DNA of 64,000 nucleotides from Adlercreutzia sp. ZJ176 (GCF_011038975.1 NZ_JAAKEC010000010.1:1-64000), one strand, 5' to 3'. Shown: positions 7,023 to 15,525, numbered from the stretch's first letter. Program-made: numbers and translations. Notes: a model not told the origin generated them from the sequence alone.

Positions 7023-8353
7023 CGCTCGCGGAGCGCGTGCGCAGCGTGGAGGGCGCCAATGCGGCCGGGGCGCGGGACGCCTCGCCGCGCCGGCGCGGCG
7101 TCGAGGACCTGCGCCGCGACGTGCGGAAGCGCGTGCCGCTCGAGAGCATCGCCGTCATCATGGCGAGCAACCCCGAACGCGCGCGCAACGAGCTGCGCAC
7201 GGCGTGCCGCGGCGCGCTCGCCGAGCCCCAGTGGGCCGACCTCACGGGCGCCCAGAAGAGCCGGCTGGCCGACGAGCTCATCGACGTGGTGTTCGGCATG
7301 GGTCCTTTGGAGGGGCTCATCGACGACGAGAGCGTCACCGAGATCATGGTGAACGGCTCACGCAGCGTGTACTTCGAGCGCGACGGCAAGCTGGAGCGCA
7401 GCCCCGTGAGGTTTGAGAGCGACGAGCAGGTGCGCGTGCTGATCGACCGCATCATCGGGCCCTTGGGACGGCGCATAGACGAGGCGTCGCCCATGGTGGA
7501 CGCGCGCCTCGCGCAGGGGCATCGCGTGAACGCGGTGATACCGCCCGTGTCCCCCGACGGGCCGGTGCTCACCATCCGCGCCTTCTCGCGCCGCGTCATG
7601 ACGCTCGAGGAGATGGAGCGCCGCGGCTCGCTCGACGCCGACCTGCGGGCGTTTTTGGGGTGGCTCGTGCGCGCCCGCAAGAACGTGGTGGTGTCAGGCG
7701 GCACGGGAAGCGGCAAGACCACGCTGCTCAACGCGCTGTCGTGCCTGATTCCCCATGAGGAGCGCGTGATAACCATCGAGGACTCCGCCGAGTTGAAGTT
7801 CGAGCAGCATCCGCACGTGGTGCGCCTGGAGGCTCGCCCGCGCAACGCCGAGGGCGAAGGCGAGGTGACCATACGTGATCTGGTGGTGAACGCCCTGCGC
7901 ATGCGCCCTGACCGCATCATCGTGGGGGAGTGCCGCTCGGGCGAGGCGATCGACATGCTGCAGGCCATGCTCACGGGGCATGAGGGATCGCTCACCACGC
8001 TGCATGCGAACTCGCCCGAGGACGTGGTCGACCGCATGGTGACGATGGTCCGCTATGCGGTCGACCTGCCGGTGGACGCCATCGAGGCGCAGATCGGCGG
8101 CGCGTTCGACTATGTGGTGCAGGTGGCGCGCGCACCTGACGGGTCGCGCTTCTTGGCGCAGGTGGCTGAGGTGGGGTTCGACCGCGAACGGCGGCGCTGC
8201 GTGGTCGAGCGCGTGTACGTGCGCGATGCGCTCAGCGACGCGGAGGCAGGCGCGTGGCTGCGCCGGCCGGCCTGCTTGGATGAGGTCGTGGAGCGCCGCG
8301 TGGCGACGCGAGAAGAGGTGGACGTATGGGAGCAGCGAGCTTTTGGGCGGTGA
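7019..8353 (+). CDS. Tad pilus secretion ATPase (CpaF/TadA)
   Basis: This 444-residue type II/IV secretion-type ATPase powers assembly of Flp pili. Seen are the CpaF-type N-terminal region (DVVFGMGPLEGLIDDESVTE), a Walker A GGTGSGKTTL (about 227-236), the Asp box with ITIEDSAEL, the Walker B RMRPDRIIVGECRSGEA and the His box LTTLHANSPEDVVDRM. Length fits CpaF. Start codon overlaps the TadZ-like stop as ATGA, and its 3' end overlaps tadB by 28 bases, showing strong translational coupling. Confidence 0.9.
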   Translation: MTLAERVRSVEGANAAGARDASPRRRGVEDLRRDVRKRVPLESIAVIMASNPERARNELRTACRGALAEPQWADLTGAQKSRLADELIDVVFGMGPLEGLIDDESVTEIMVNGSRSVYFERDGKLERSPVRFESDEQVRVLIDRIIGPLGRRIDEASPMVDARLAQGHRVNAVIPPVSPDGPVLTIRAFSRRVMTLEEMERRGSLDADLRAFLGWLVRARKNVVVSGGTGSGKTTLLNALSCLIPHEERVITIEDSAELKFEQHPHVVRLEARPRNAEGEGEVTIRDLVVNALRMRPDRIIVGECRSGEAIDMLQAMLTGHEGSLTTLHANSPEDVVDRMVTMVRYAVDLPVDAIEAQIGGAFDYVVQVARAPDGSRFLAQVAEVGFDRERRRCVVERVYVRDALSDAEAGAWLRRPACLDEVVERRVATREEVDVWEQRAFGR

Positions 8354-9294
8354 CGGCGGCGCTTCTCGCGCTGGCGGCGGGATGCTTGGCGGGAGCTGCG
8401 GCGTGGCGCGCGGCTTTGCGCTGGCGGCTCTCCGCGAGCGCGCTTGTCTCAAGCAGTCGCGAGCGCGCATTCCTCGTCCTGTGCAAGGGGTGTGCGCCGC
8501 TGAGGCCGTTGGCGCGGCGCCTTCTGCGGGTGCCGACGGCGGCCGAGGTGGTGAAGGGGGCGGCGTCCCTGGCTGACGCGCGGGGGTACGTGGCGGGCGC
8601 CGAGGAGCTGCTCTCCTCGGGGCTCGGCGTGCTCGCGTGTGCGTCGGCGGCGGCGTGGGCGCTGTCGGGCTCGGCGGTGTGCGGCGTTGCAGTGGGATGC
8701 TGCGCGGTGGGCGGCGCTGTGGCGGCGCTGCGCTCGGCGGCGGACAAACGCGCGCTCGGCATGCGCGAGGAGGTGCCGGAGGCGCTGCGCTGCATGGGCG
8801 TGTGCTTCCGCTCGGGGCTCTCGCTCCTGCAGACGCTCCAGCAGACGTCCCATGAGGTGAAAGGCCCGCTCGGCGACTTGTTCGCAGCGGCTGCGCGGCG
8901 AGTTGAGATGGGCGCGCCGACATCCGAGGCGCTCGAGGCGCTGCGCGACGGGCATCGCGTTCCCGAGCTGGCGTTCGTGGCCGTGGCGCTCGACGTGCAG
9001 CACCAGAGCGGCGGAAGCGTGGCGCCGGTGCTCGAGGCGGCGCGGGAGTCGGTCGAAGGCGAGCTCGAGCTCATGCGGTCGCTGCGCGTGCAGACGGCCC
9101 AGGCGAAGCTCTCGGCGCGCATCGTCACGCTGATGCCCTTCGTGCTGGTGGCGTTGTTCTCGCTGGCGAGCAGCGACTTTCTGGCGCCGTTCTTCAGCAG
9201 CTTCGCCGGCGTGGCCCTGCTCGGGGTGGCGCTCGCGATGCAGGCGGCGGGCGTGCTCATCGTGCGGCGCATGCTGCGCGTCGAGGCGGGGTGA
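8326..9294 (+). CDS. tadB: Tad pilus inner-membrane protein TadB
   Basis: This 322-residue protein has membrane segments near the N-terminus, in the 105-140 region and a pair near the C-terminus (LMPFVLVALFSLASS and LLGVALAMQAAGVLIVRRML). Between them is a T2SSF domain: MREEVPEALRCMGVCFRSGL, LQTLQQTSHEVKGPLGDLF, and HQSGGSVAPVLE. These are the TadB hallmarks; together with TadC it forms the platform on which the ATPase acts. The start lies inside the end of the ATPase gene after an AGAAGAGGTGG stretch. The stop overlaps the tadC start. Confidence 0.85.
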   Translation: MGAASFWAVTAALLALAAGCLAGAAAWRAALRWRLSASALVSSSRERAFLVLCKGCAPLRPLARRLLRVPTAAEVVKGAASLADARGYVAGAEELLSSGLGVLACASAAAWALSGSAVCGVAVGCCAVGGAVAALRSAADKRALGMREEVPEALRCMGVCFRSGLSLLQTLQQTSHEVKGPLGDLFAAAARRVEMGAPTSEALEALRDGHRVPELAFVAVALDVQHQSGGSVAPVLEAARESVEGELELMRSLRVQTAQAKLSARIVTLMPFVLVALFSLASSDFLAPFFSSFAGVALLGVALAMQAAGVLIVRRMLRVEAG

Positions 9295-10253
9295 TGGCGA
9301 TGACGGCAGTTGGCCAGGCGGGGTTGGCGTGCGTCGGCATGGCATGCGCGGCGGGCGCGGGCTTCAGCTTGTGGGGCGCGTACGCAGAGGAGCGCCACCG
9401 CCGGCGGCATGTGCGCGCCGTGCGTGAGGGAGGCGCGGCGGGCGCGTCAGCGCGTGGTGCGGACGCGCGCGGCAACGCGGGGCTTTTGGACGGGGCCGCG
9501 CTCTCGCTCGCGGTTGACCTGGGGAGGCGGATCGCGCTGGGACATGGGCGGCGCCTGATTCCCCCGCGTTGGTTGCGTGCGCCGCGGGCTTTGAGGCAGG
9601 CGCGCGTCGCGGGGCTCGACGGGCAGCTGACGCCCGAGGGCTTCGGCGAGGCGCGCGTGCGCCTGGCGCTTGCGGGCGCGGGCGCGGGCTTGGCGGTGGG
9701 GCTGGTGTTCTCGGGCGAGCTTGCGGCGCTGCTCTTCGTCGCAGGCGGCATCGCGGGATGGCGCCTTCTGCCTGCCGCGGTGGGGCGCCGCGCGCGCCGT
9801 CGCGCGCAGGAGATGGAGCGGCACTTGCCCGAGATGCTCGACGTGGTGGCGCTCGGCATGCGCAGCGGGCTCTCGTTCGACCGCAGCGTGGAGCTGTACG
9901 TCGAGCATTTCGACACGCTGCTCGCCGAGGCGTTCGGTCTGGCGCAGCGACAGTGGAGCTGCGGTTTGGCGCGTCGTGACGACGCGCTGCGCAACGTCGC
10001 GAGCTCATATGACTCGCCGCTGCTCAGGCGCGTGGTCGAGGGCATGGTGCGCTCGCTCCGCTTCGGCTCGTCGATGGCTGAGAGCCTGGAGGCGGCGGCG
10101 CGCGAGGCGCGCGTGAGCTACCGGGCGCGCCGGCAGGAGCAGGTTGCCAAGGCGCCCGTGAAGATGATGGTGCCGACGGGCGTGCTCATCCTGCCCGCCA
10201 TGCTCATCATGGTGCTCGGGCCGGTGCTGCTCGAGCTGATAGAGGGGTTCTGA
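9294..10253 (+). CDS. tadC: Tad pilus inner-membrane protein TadC
   Basis: This 319-residue partner of TadB has the same T2SSF architecture: EMERHLPEMLDVVALGMRSG, SFDRSVELYVEHF, ASSYDSPLLRRVVEGMVRS, and a final hydrophobic segment VLILPAMLIMVLGPVLLELI. The N-terminal half contains a membrane segment and an Arg/Ala-rich cytoplasmic stretch. The ATG at 9294 overlaps the tadB stop as TGATG; a second in-frame ATG at 9300 is possible. The first pilin follows 18 bases downstream. Confidence 0.83.
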   Translation: MAMTAVGQAGLACVGMACAAGAGFSLWGAYAEERHRRRHVRAVREGGAAGASARGADARGNAGLLDGAALSLAVDLGRRIALGHGRRLIPPRWLRAPRALRQARVAGLDGQLTPEGFGEARVRLALAGAGAGLAVGLVFSGELAALLFVAGGIAGWRLLPAAVGRRARRRAQEMERHLPEMLDVVALGMRSGLSFDRSVELYVEHFDTLLAEAFGLAQRQWSCGLARRDDALRNVASSYDSPLLRRVVEGMVRSLRFGSSMAESLEAAAREARVSYRARRQEQVAKAPVKMMVPTGVLILPAMLIMVLGPVLLELIEGF

Positions 10254-10271
10254 TGGAGAGGAGAGAGGGTC

Positions 10272-10538
10272 ATGGGAAGAATGGCGGCTGTTCGGAGGGG
10301 TTTTGCGTGGGTGCGCAGCGCGTGGGTGCGCAGCGCGTGGGGGCGCATGGGAGCGCGCGTGACGTCGGGATGGTGCCGTGCGCGGGCGAGGCTGGCGAGC
10401 GAGAGCGGTCAGGGCACGACCGAGTATGCCATCTTGGTGGGGGTGCTCGTGGTGATCGCGATCATCGCCATCACGCTGTTCCGGCCGAAACTCGAAGAGC
10501 TCTGGAACGCCATCGCCGATGGCATCAACGGCTTGTGA
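10272..10538 (+). CDS. Flp-type (type IVb) pilin
   Basis: This 88-residue prepilin has the Flp processing motif SG|QGTTEYAIL: cleavage after G46 leaves Q47 at the mature N-terminus, with Glu at +5 and Tyr at +6. A hydrophobic stem VGVLVVIAIIAITLF follows, then FRPKLEELWNAIADGINGL. The mature pilin would be 42 residues, normal for Flp. The leader of 46 residues is long and contains three near-identical WVRSA units encoded by a 15-bp tandem repeat (10307-10347). A later ATG at 10347 would give a 21-residue leader; the start at 10272 has a GAGAGG site. It is the likely major pilin of the cluster. Confidence 0.82.
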   Translation: MGRMAAVRRGFAWVRSAWVRSAWGRMGARVTSGWCRARARLASESGQGTTEYAILVGVLVVIAIIAITLFRPKLEELWNAIADGINGL

Positions 10539-10726
10539 GCGACGAGCGGGGGCAGTCGACGGTGGAGTACGCCATCGTGCTGGGGGCGCTTCTGTGCGTG
10601 GTAGTCGCGCTCGGAGCGCTTCATCAGGTGCTCGACGCAGGGGTGCTCGTCGAGCATGCGCTGTCGGCGGCGTCGCATCACGTGCAGATGTCGGTCGGCT
10701 GGATGGCGGACGTGTTCGCCTACTGA
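10535..10726 (+). CDS. Second small Flp-like pilin
   Basis: A GTG overlapping the stop of the first pilin (GTGA at 10535) opens a 63-residue frame with the same class of processing motif, RG|QSTVEYAIV, with Glu at +5 and Tyr at +6. A hydrophobic stem (AIVLGALLCVVVALGALHQV) and a short C-terminal region (HHVQMSVGWMADVFAY) follow. The leader is only 6 residues, as in many Flp/TadE-like proteins of Gram-positive Tad clusters. It could be a minor pilin or a co-pilin. Confidence 0.7.
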   Translation: MSDERGQSTVEYAIVLGALLCVVVALGALHQVLDAGVLVEHALSAASHHVQMSVGWMADVFAY

Positions 10727-10746
10727 GAAGGCGTGAGGAGGTTGCG

Positions 10747-11280
10747 GTGACGTGTGCGGTGACGTGTGCGGCGATGCGCGGACTGCGCCGCCTCGCTCGG
10801 TGCGAGCGCGGGCAGGCCACGGTCGAGGCGGCCTTCGCGCTGCCGGTGGTCATGGTACTGGTCCTGCTGCTCGTGCAGCCGGGCATCATCCTGTACGACC
10901 GCATCGTGATGCAGGGTGCGGCCGCGGAGGGCTGCCGCCTCCTCGCCACTTCGGCGGGGGATGCACGTGTGGACGAGGACTTCATCCGGCGGCGGCTGGG
11001 GGCAGTGCCCGAGCAGGACTTGTTCCACGTGCACGGAGGCGCATGCACGTGGAAGATAGGGCTTGAGGGCGACGAGGCGTCGGAGCGGGTGGGCGTGTCC
11101 ATATCCACCGAGGTGAAGCCGCTTCCCCTGATCGGCGCGGGCGCGGCCTTCCTCGGCATGACGAACGAGCGGGGGAACCTGGTGGTGAGCGTGCGCGTCG
11201 AGCAGACCGCTCAGCCTGCGTGGGTGGCCGACGGTGCGAGCGGGCTTGACCCAGCGGAATGGATAGGAGCATGGCAATGA
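10747..11280 (+). CDS. TadE-like pseudopilin
   Basis: This 177-residue protein has the prepilin-type motif CERG|QATVEAAFALPV with Glu at +5, a hydrophobic helix (FALPVVMVLVLLLVQPGIIL) and an extracytoplasmic domain. This matches the TadE family, minor pseudopilins of the Tad system. The GTG at 10747 is chosen because AGGAGG ends five bases before it. The 3' end overlaps the next gene in ATGA fashion. Confidence 0.75.
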   Translation: MTCAVTCAAMRGLRRLARCERGQATVEAAFALPVVMVLVLLLVQPGIILYDRIVMQGAAAEGCRLLATSAGDARVDEDFIRRRLGAVPEQDLFHVHGGACTWKIGLEGDEASERVGVSISTEVKPLPLIGAGAAFLGMTNERGNLVVSVRVEQTAQPAWVADGASGLDPAEWIGAWQ

Positions 11281-13418
11281 GGGCAGGGAGATGCGTCCGC
11301 CTGTCGCTGTTTCGCGACGAGCGCGGCGTCACCACGGTGGGCATGGCGGTGGCCCTTCTGGTGACGCTGTCCCTCGTGTTCTCGTCAGCGCAGGTGTATC
11401 GGATAAACACGGCTTCCGCCGAGATCCAGGAGGTGGCCGATGCCGCCGTGCTGGCGGCCGAGAACGAGGTAGCGGAGTTCATGGTGGCCGTGCGCATGTG
11501 CGACGCTGCCGTGCTGTCGATGACGCTGCTCTCGGCGAGCGCATGTGGGCTCGGCGTGGTCGCGCTGTGCGTGCCGGCAGGGGCGAGCATCGGCGGGCAG
11601 CTCGTCGAGCTGGGGGCGAAGGTGGCCGAGGCGCGCGACTCTTTCGCACGCAAGGCCGAGGCGGGGCTCAATGCCTTGCAGCGGGCGCTGCCGTTTCTGG
11701 CGGCGGCGAACGCGGCGTCGGTTGCGGCGGCGAACAACCCGCAAGGCTCCGCCGCGGGCTACTTCGCGGCGGCGGTGCTCGTCCCCTTCGAGGGGAAGCC
11801 CATCAGCATCGCCGGCGCGCAAGCCGCCTCCGATGCGGGGAAGGCGGTCTCCGATGGCGCGGAGGACATCCGCGCGGCGGCTGAGCATGCCGAGCAGGCG
11901 GCTGAGCAGGCGAACGAAGCCAAGCTGCGCGCGTTCGAGCGCGACTGCGGAGCGAGCCCTGCGTACTGCATGTACGAGCGCGCCGACCATCTGGCGAACC
12001 TTCCCGCCGACGAGAACCCTCTCTACCGTAGCGTCGACGCCTGGTCGTTCTCCGTGGCGCTCAAGCGCGCGCAGGCGTACTACCCGGCGCGCTTGGCGGC
12101 TGAGCAGCCCGCGTCGCCAAGCGTGGCCGAGCAGGCGAACTCCGAGCTGCGCAAGCGCTTCTACGCCTACGCGTCCGAGCAGCTCTCGACAGGGTACGTG
12201 GTGGAGACGCCCGATTCGTTCGAGGCGCGCTTCCCGCACCTGTTCCGTAACACCGAGGAGCTGCGAGGCACGGCGCTTTACGACGAGGCGGTCTACCCGG
12301 TGACCGACCGGGACGGGGTCCTGACGATGCACGCGTGGCCGGGGTGCCCGAACGCCGCGGGCGCTGTGGGCACGGGGTCGATCCGCAGTTTGGAGGAGGG
12401 CGGCTACCAGACGTGCGAGCTGTGCGCGTTCGTGCCTTCGAGTTTGGGGAACGTGGCGGCTGCCTCCACGGCCATCGACAACGGGTTCGAGTACCACTAC
12501 GAGGCGGTGGCGCGCGCCGCCGAGGACTACGCCCGGGCGCGGGAGGAGCTCGCGCCGAAGGCGGCGGAGGTGAAGGAGAAGGCCGGCGGGCTCATCGACG
12601 CCTGCGCGCAGGCCATGGCCGATCTGGGTCCGCAGCGCATAGCGGCGTCGCCGCCAGGGGCGAAAGGCGCGATTGCCCTGGTGGTGAACCTTGACGCGTC
12701 GGCGGCCGACGCGGGGTTCGAGAGCTCATTCGTGAGCGGTGGTCGCACGTTGGGCACGCGCGCAGCGGTGTCGGGCGCGACGCTCGTGGCCGATGCGGGC
12801 CACGACGGCTCGACGGTCGTCACGTCGCTGCTCGACGGGTTCGGGCAGGGAGGCGGCGCGGCCGTAGGTGCGGTGCACGTGGTGCTTGACTGCTGGTCGG
12901 GGCTGCTCAGCGTGTTCGCGCAGGGCCAGGAGGCGCTCTCAGGCGCGATCGAGCGCGCGTTCGGGTCGTTGCCGCTCGCGAGCGCGAGCGGGCTTGGCGC
13001 CTGGGCGTCGGGCAAGCTGCGCGACGCGGTGGCTGCCTGCGGCCTCGAGCCGGTCAAGCTCGACGCCCTGAAGCCCGTCTTGGTGAACACGGGGCGCGTG
13101 ACGGGGGCGAGCGACGATGCCTTCTCGGTGCGCTTCAGGGAGGTCGAGCGGCGCGCGCTGACCACCTCGAGCGGGTCGGGAAACTTGTTCGCGGCGCTCG
13201 TCGATGACGTGGAGGATGGTGCGCTCGGTCTTTTGGAGAGCGCCGAGGGCGGCGTGACGGTGGCTTCGATCGAGCTTCCCGTAGGAGGCGTGCGCATCCC
13301 CGTGAAGCTGACGCTGCCGTCTTTCGCGGCTGACGAGGCGCGCGGGTTCGTCGCCATGTGCGCACAGAAGGTGCGCTCGGCGGTGGGGACGGCTACGGGA
13401 GCGAGGGCGTGGGAATGA
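11277..13418 (+). CDS. Large TadG-like pilus-associated protein
   Basis: This protein of about 713 residues starts RAGRCVRLSLFRDERG|VTTV, a prepilin-like motif followed by the membrane helix AVALLVTLSLVFSSAQVYRI. The remainder is a long extracytoplasmic region rich in Ala and Glu with helical stretches (AAEHAEQAAEQANEAKLRAF) and Cys-containing patches (about 350-390). Unlike its neighbours, the residue at +5 is Gly, not Glu. Size and place match TadG-like proteins, but no von Willebrand domain is evident. The ATG at 11277 (ATGA overlap with the previous stop, AGGAG upstream) is preferred to 11259 or 11271. Confidence 0.6.
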   Translation: MRAGRCVRLSLFRDERGVTTVGMAVALLVTLSLVFSSAQVYRINTASAEIQEVADAAVLAAENEVAEFMVAVRMCDAAVLSMTLLSASACGLGVVALCVPAGASIGGQLVELGAKVAEARDSFARKAEAGLNALQRALPFLAAANAASVAAANNPQGSAAGYFAAAVLVPFEGKPISIAGAQAASDAGKAVSDGAEDIRAAAEHAEQAAEQANEAKLRAFERDCGASPAYCMYERADHLANLPADENPLYRSVDAWSFSVALKRAQAYYPARLAAEQPASPSVAEQANSELRKRFYAYASEQLSTGYVVETPDSFEARFPHLFRNTEELRGTALYDEAVYPVTDRDGVLTMHAWPGCPNAAGAVGTGSIRSLEEGGYQTCELCAFVPSSLGNVAAASTAIDNGFEYHYEAVARAAEDYARAREELAPKAAEVKEKAGGLIDACAQAMADLGPQRIAASPPGAKGAIALVVNLDASAADAGFESSFVSGGRTLGTRAAVSGATLVADAGHDGSTVVTSLLDGFGQGGGAAVGAVHVVLDCWSGLLSVFAQGQEALSGAIERAFGSLPLASASGLGAWASGKLRDAVAACGLEPVKLDALKPVLVNTGRVTGASDDAFSVRFREVERRALTTSSGSGNLFAALVDDVEDGALGLLESAEGGVTVASIELPVGGVRIPVKLTLPSFAADEARGFVAMCAQKVRSAVGTATGARAWE

Positions 13419-13855
13419 GCAGGCGGACGTTGCTGCGCTCCGAGCGCGGCCAGATGACGGTTGAGCTTGCGGTGGTGCTGCCAGTGGTGATCGTGGTGGC
13501 CGCCATTGCGGTGAACGCGCTCACGTTCTTCTCAACCTGCGCTGAGTTCGACCGCGTGGGGCGCAACGCCGTGCGCCTCTGCGCCACGTCCCCGGCATAC
13601 GGGCAGGACGTCGACCAGTCGGCGGCGCTCGTGGAGTCGATGGTGGAGGAGGCGGTCGACCTCGAGAACGGGGAGGTCTCGGTTGAGGTGAGCCGCGACT
13701 GGCAGGGGCATGCGGCGTTCGCGCTCAAGATGCGCTACCGTCCGACGCTCTTCGGCCTGGGATTGAAGGACGAGGTGCTCGGGGTCGCCCTGCCTGCATT
13801 GGAGCACGAGAACCGCTTTGTGGTGGATACGTACAAGCCGGGCATGCTGCTCTAG
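13415..13855 (+). CDS. TadE-like pseudopilin
   Basis: This 146-residue protein has a motif RSERG|QMTVELAVVLPV with Glu at +5, a hydrophobic helix (VVIVVAAIAVNALTFF) and a C-terminal domain of about 100 residues. It belongs to the TadE family. The start overlaps the previous stop (ATGA). It is the fifth protein with a prepilin-like N-terminus in this operon, which implies a dedicated prepilin peptidase elsewhere in the genome. Confidence 0.75.
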   Translation: MSRRTLLRSERGQMTVELAVVLPVVIVVAAIAVNALTFFSTCAEFDRVGRNAVRLCATSPAYGQDVDQSAALVESMVEEAVDLENGEVSVEVSRDWQGHAAFALKMRYRPTLFGLGLKDEVLGVALPALEHENRFVVDTYKPGMLL

Positions 13856-13883
13856 CGGCCCGGTGGGAGAGGAGGTGGCCGAC

Positions 13884-14486
13884 GTGGCGTCTGACCTCGA
13901 CGTTCAGACGGGTCGCCTGCGAAGGGCCGTCGGCGTGGTGGCTGCGTTGGCGCTCGTGCTGGCCTGTAGCGCGGCGATCGGCCATGCGAGCGCGTCGGGC
14001 GCACGTGCGGCGGAGACGCCGGCGAAAGAGGCTGCCGCAGCGGGCTTGCAGGCGGGCGAGGCGCTGGCGAGGGAGGCCGCAGAGAGCGCGCACGCCGAGG
14101 CGGACGCGGCGGCAGGACCTGCGCACGTGCGGGACCTCACCGGGCGCATGCTGGCCGGAGAGGATGTTCTCACAGGTGAGCTGGCTGCGGCGGGCGAGGC
14201 GCCACGCTGGTTCGCAGACGAGCTCTTCCCGCTTGCAGACGAGGAGGACGTGATGGCGTCTGACGGTTGGACGGTGGTGGGATTCTCGATGGGCTGCGGT
14301 GCTCAGGAGGCCCTGGAGGACGTGGCTGCGCGCCTGCGAGAACATGGATGGCAGGGGTACGAGAGCGGCGTGGCAGGCGTCGCGACGTTCGAGAAGGAGG
14401 AGGGGACGTGTCGGTGGGCGATGGTGTCATGCGCGCAGATGCCTGCGGGGACGAGCGTGGTGGTGCGCGTTCAGCGGGCGGCATGA
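13884..14486 (+). CDS. Exported or membrane-anchored protein of the Tad operon, unknown function
   Basis: This protein of 200 residues has a single N-terminal hydrophobic segment (VGVVAALALVLACSAAIGHA), then an Ala/Glu-rich helical stretch (about 40-85) and a compact C-terminal domain (WTVVGFSMGCGAQEALEDVAARL through MVSCAQMPAGTSVVVRV). No family is recognised. The GTG at 13884 is chosen for the AGGAGG eight bases upstream; upstream in-frame GTGs are less well placed. Position between a TadE-like gene and the DUF192 gene, with an ATGA junction downstream, says it belongs to the pilus operon. Confidence 0.6.
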   Translation: MASDLDVQTGRLRRAVGVVAALALVLACSAAIGHASASGARAAETPAKEAAAAGLQAGEALAREAAESAHAEADAAAGPAHVRDLTGRMLAGEDVLTGELAAAGEAPRWFADELFPLADEEDVMASDGWTVVGFSMGCGAQEALEDVAARLREHGWQGYESGVAGVATFEKEEGTCRWAMVSCAQMPAGTSVVVRVQRAA

Positions 14487-14845
14487 CGGGCGTCGAGCTT
14501 CTGACCACGTGGCGCGCGCGGGTGCGAGGCCTGCTCTTCCGCGCGCCTGACCAGGTGGTCTATGTGCTCGTTCCCTGCTGCGACGTGCATACCTTCGGCA
14601 TGCGGCATGCTCTCGACCTGGCCTTCGTGTCGAGGGAGGGCGTTGTCGTGGAGGTGCGGCGCAACGTGGGGCCGCGTCGGTGGTGCGCGTGCCGGGGCGC
14701 CGTGGCGGTGGCGGAGCGGTTCGCGCGTGCGGGACCGTGGCTCGAGGCAGGGGACGTACTTGAGATTGCCGCGCGAAGAGCGCGCGGCGAGGCGGCGGAT
14801 GACGGAGGGAAGAAGCAGTTGGCGGAAAGGGAGGTTGAGCCATGA
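14483..14845 (+). CDS. DUF192 (UPF0127) family protein
   Basis: This 120-residue protein contains the DUF192 core: VHTFGMRHALDLAFVSREG (about 33-51), then VVEVRRNVGPRR. The family is a small beta-fold of unknown biochemical function found in all domains. The usual family signature has T-x-x-M near these positions, here TFGM. The start overlaps the previous stop (ATGA). A DUF192 gene embedded in a Tad operon suggests a role in surface structures in this lineage, which is an inference from context. Unlike many members it has no signal peptide. Confidence 0.72.
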   Translation: MTGVELLTTWRARVRGLLFRAPDQVVYVLVPCCDVHTFGMRHALDLAFVSREGVVVEVRRNVGPRRWCACRGAVAVAERFARAGPWLEAGDVLEIAARRARGEAADDGGKKQLAEREVEP

Positions 14846-15162
14846 AGACGTGCCCGGTATGCAAGACGACGCTGTTCGACGACATGGACGTGTGCTACGG
14901 CTGCATGTACCGTTTCGGCAGCAACCCGCAGCTGGAGAGGAAGGCCCAGCTCGACGGGGTGGGAGGCGATCCGGGGAGGCCTGCGGAAGAGCCGAAGGCC
15001 GAAAGAGGGGGTGACTTGCGCACGTGGTCGGTGCGGCTCGAGGTGCGAAACCGCTCCGACCCCGGTCAGACGTGGGCGGTTGAGCTCGTCCCTCCCTACG
15101 AGCCGGTGCTCGGGGGAGAGGGTGCGCAAGCTGTCCCGCTGCAGGAGGACGCGGTTAGCTGA
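14842..15162 (+). CDS. Zinc-ribbon protein closing the Tad operon
   Basis: This 106-residue protein starts with a four-cysteine zinc ribbon (C4, C7, C18, C21; CPVC and CYGC), followed by a charged linker and a C-terminal segment (RTWSVRLEVRNRSDPGQ). No known family beyond the zinc ribbon is recognised. The C-terminal part is reminiscent of the opening of a forkhead-like or beta-sandwich module but is too short to claim one. The ATGA overlap with the DUF192 gene makes it the last gene of the pilus operon. Its 3' end overlaps convergently with the ModE-like gene by eight bases. Confidence 0.6.
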   Translation: MKTCPVCKTTLFDDMDVCYGCMYRFGSNPQLERKAQLDGVGGDPGRPAEEPKAERGGDLRTWSVRLEVRNRSDPGQTWAVELVPPYEPVLGGEGAQAVPLQEDAVS

Positions 15163-15499
15163 CCATGTCGTCGAAGAGGCTCTGGGCCTGCGTGCTCAGC
15201 GCCTCCTCGATGGCGAGGTAGGAGTCGAGGAGCTTGTTCCCCTCCTCGGTGAGCTCGCTGCCGTGCGCGCCGTCGCGGTTGAGCAGCTGGATTCCCAGGG
15301 CGGCCTCGGTGTCCTTGATGATGCGCCACGCCTTGCTGTAGGCCATGCCCATGCTCTTGGCTGCGGCATTCAGCGAGCCGCGCTCGCGCACGCCCAGGCA
15401 CAGGCTGGCTATGCCGCGGCCGAAGGCCGATTCGCTTTCGGAGCCCGGGTTCTTGATGGAGAGCTTGATCCCCATTTCCAGCTTGGTCAGTTGGTCCAT
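15155..15499 (-). CDS. ModE-like winged-helix regulator (DNA-binding domain only)
   Basis: This 114-residue protein matches the LysR/ModE-type winged helix: GSLNAAAKSMGMAYSKAWRI (helix-turn-helix), then AALGIQLLNRDGAHGSELTEEG. It lacks the C-terminal molybdate-binding domains of full ModE. Such single-domain proteins often lie with molybdoenzyme or molybdate-transport genes; here the molybdenum genes are 40 kb away. The start MDQLTK (15499) has GGAGGA upstream. It lies downstream of thrC on the same strand, with a GC-rich hairpin between them. Confidence 0.7.
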   Translation of the reverse strand: MDQLTKLEMGIKLSIKNPGSESESAFGRGIASLCLGVRERGSLNAAAKSMGMAYSKAWRIIKDTEAALGIQLLNRDGAHGSELTEEGNKLLDSYLAIEEALSTQAQSLFDDMVS

Positions 15500-15525
15500 G
15501 CGCGTTCCTCCGTGTCTATCGCAAA

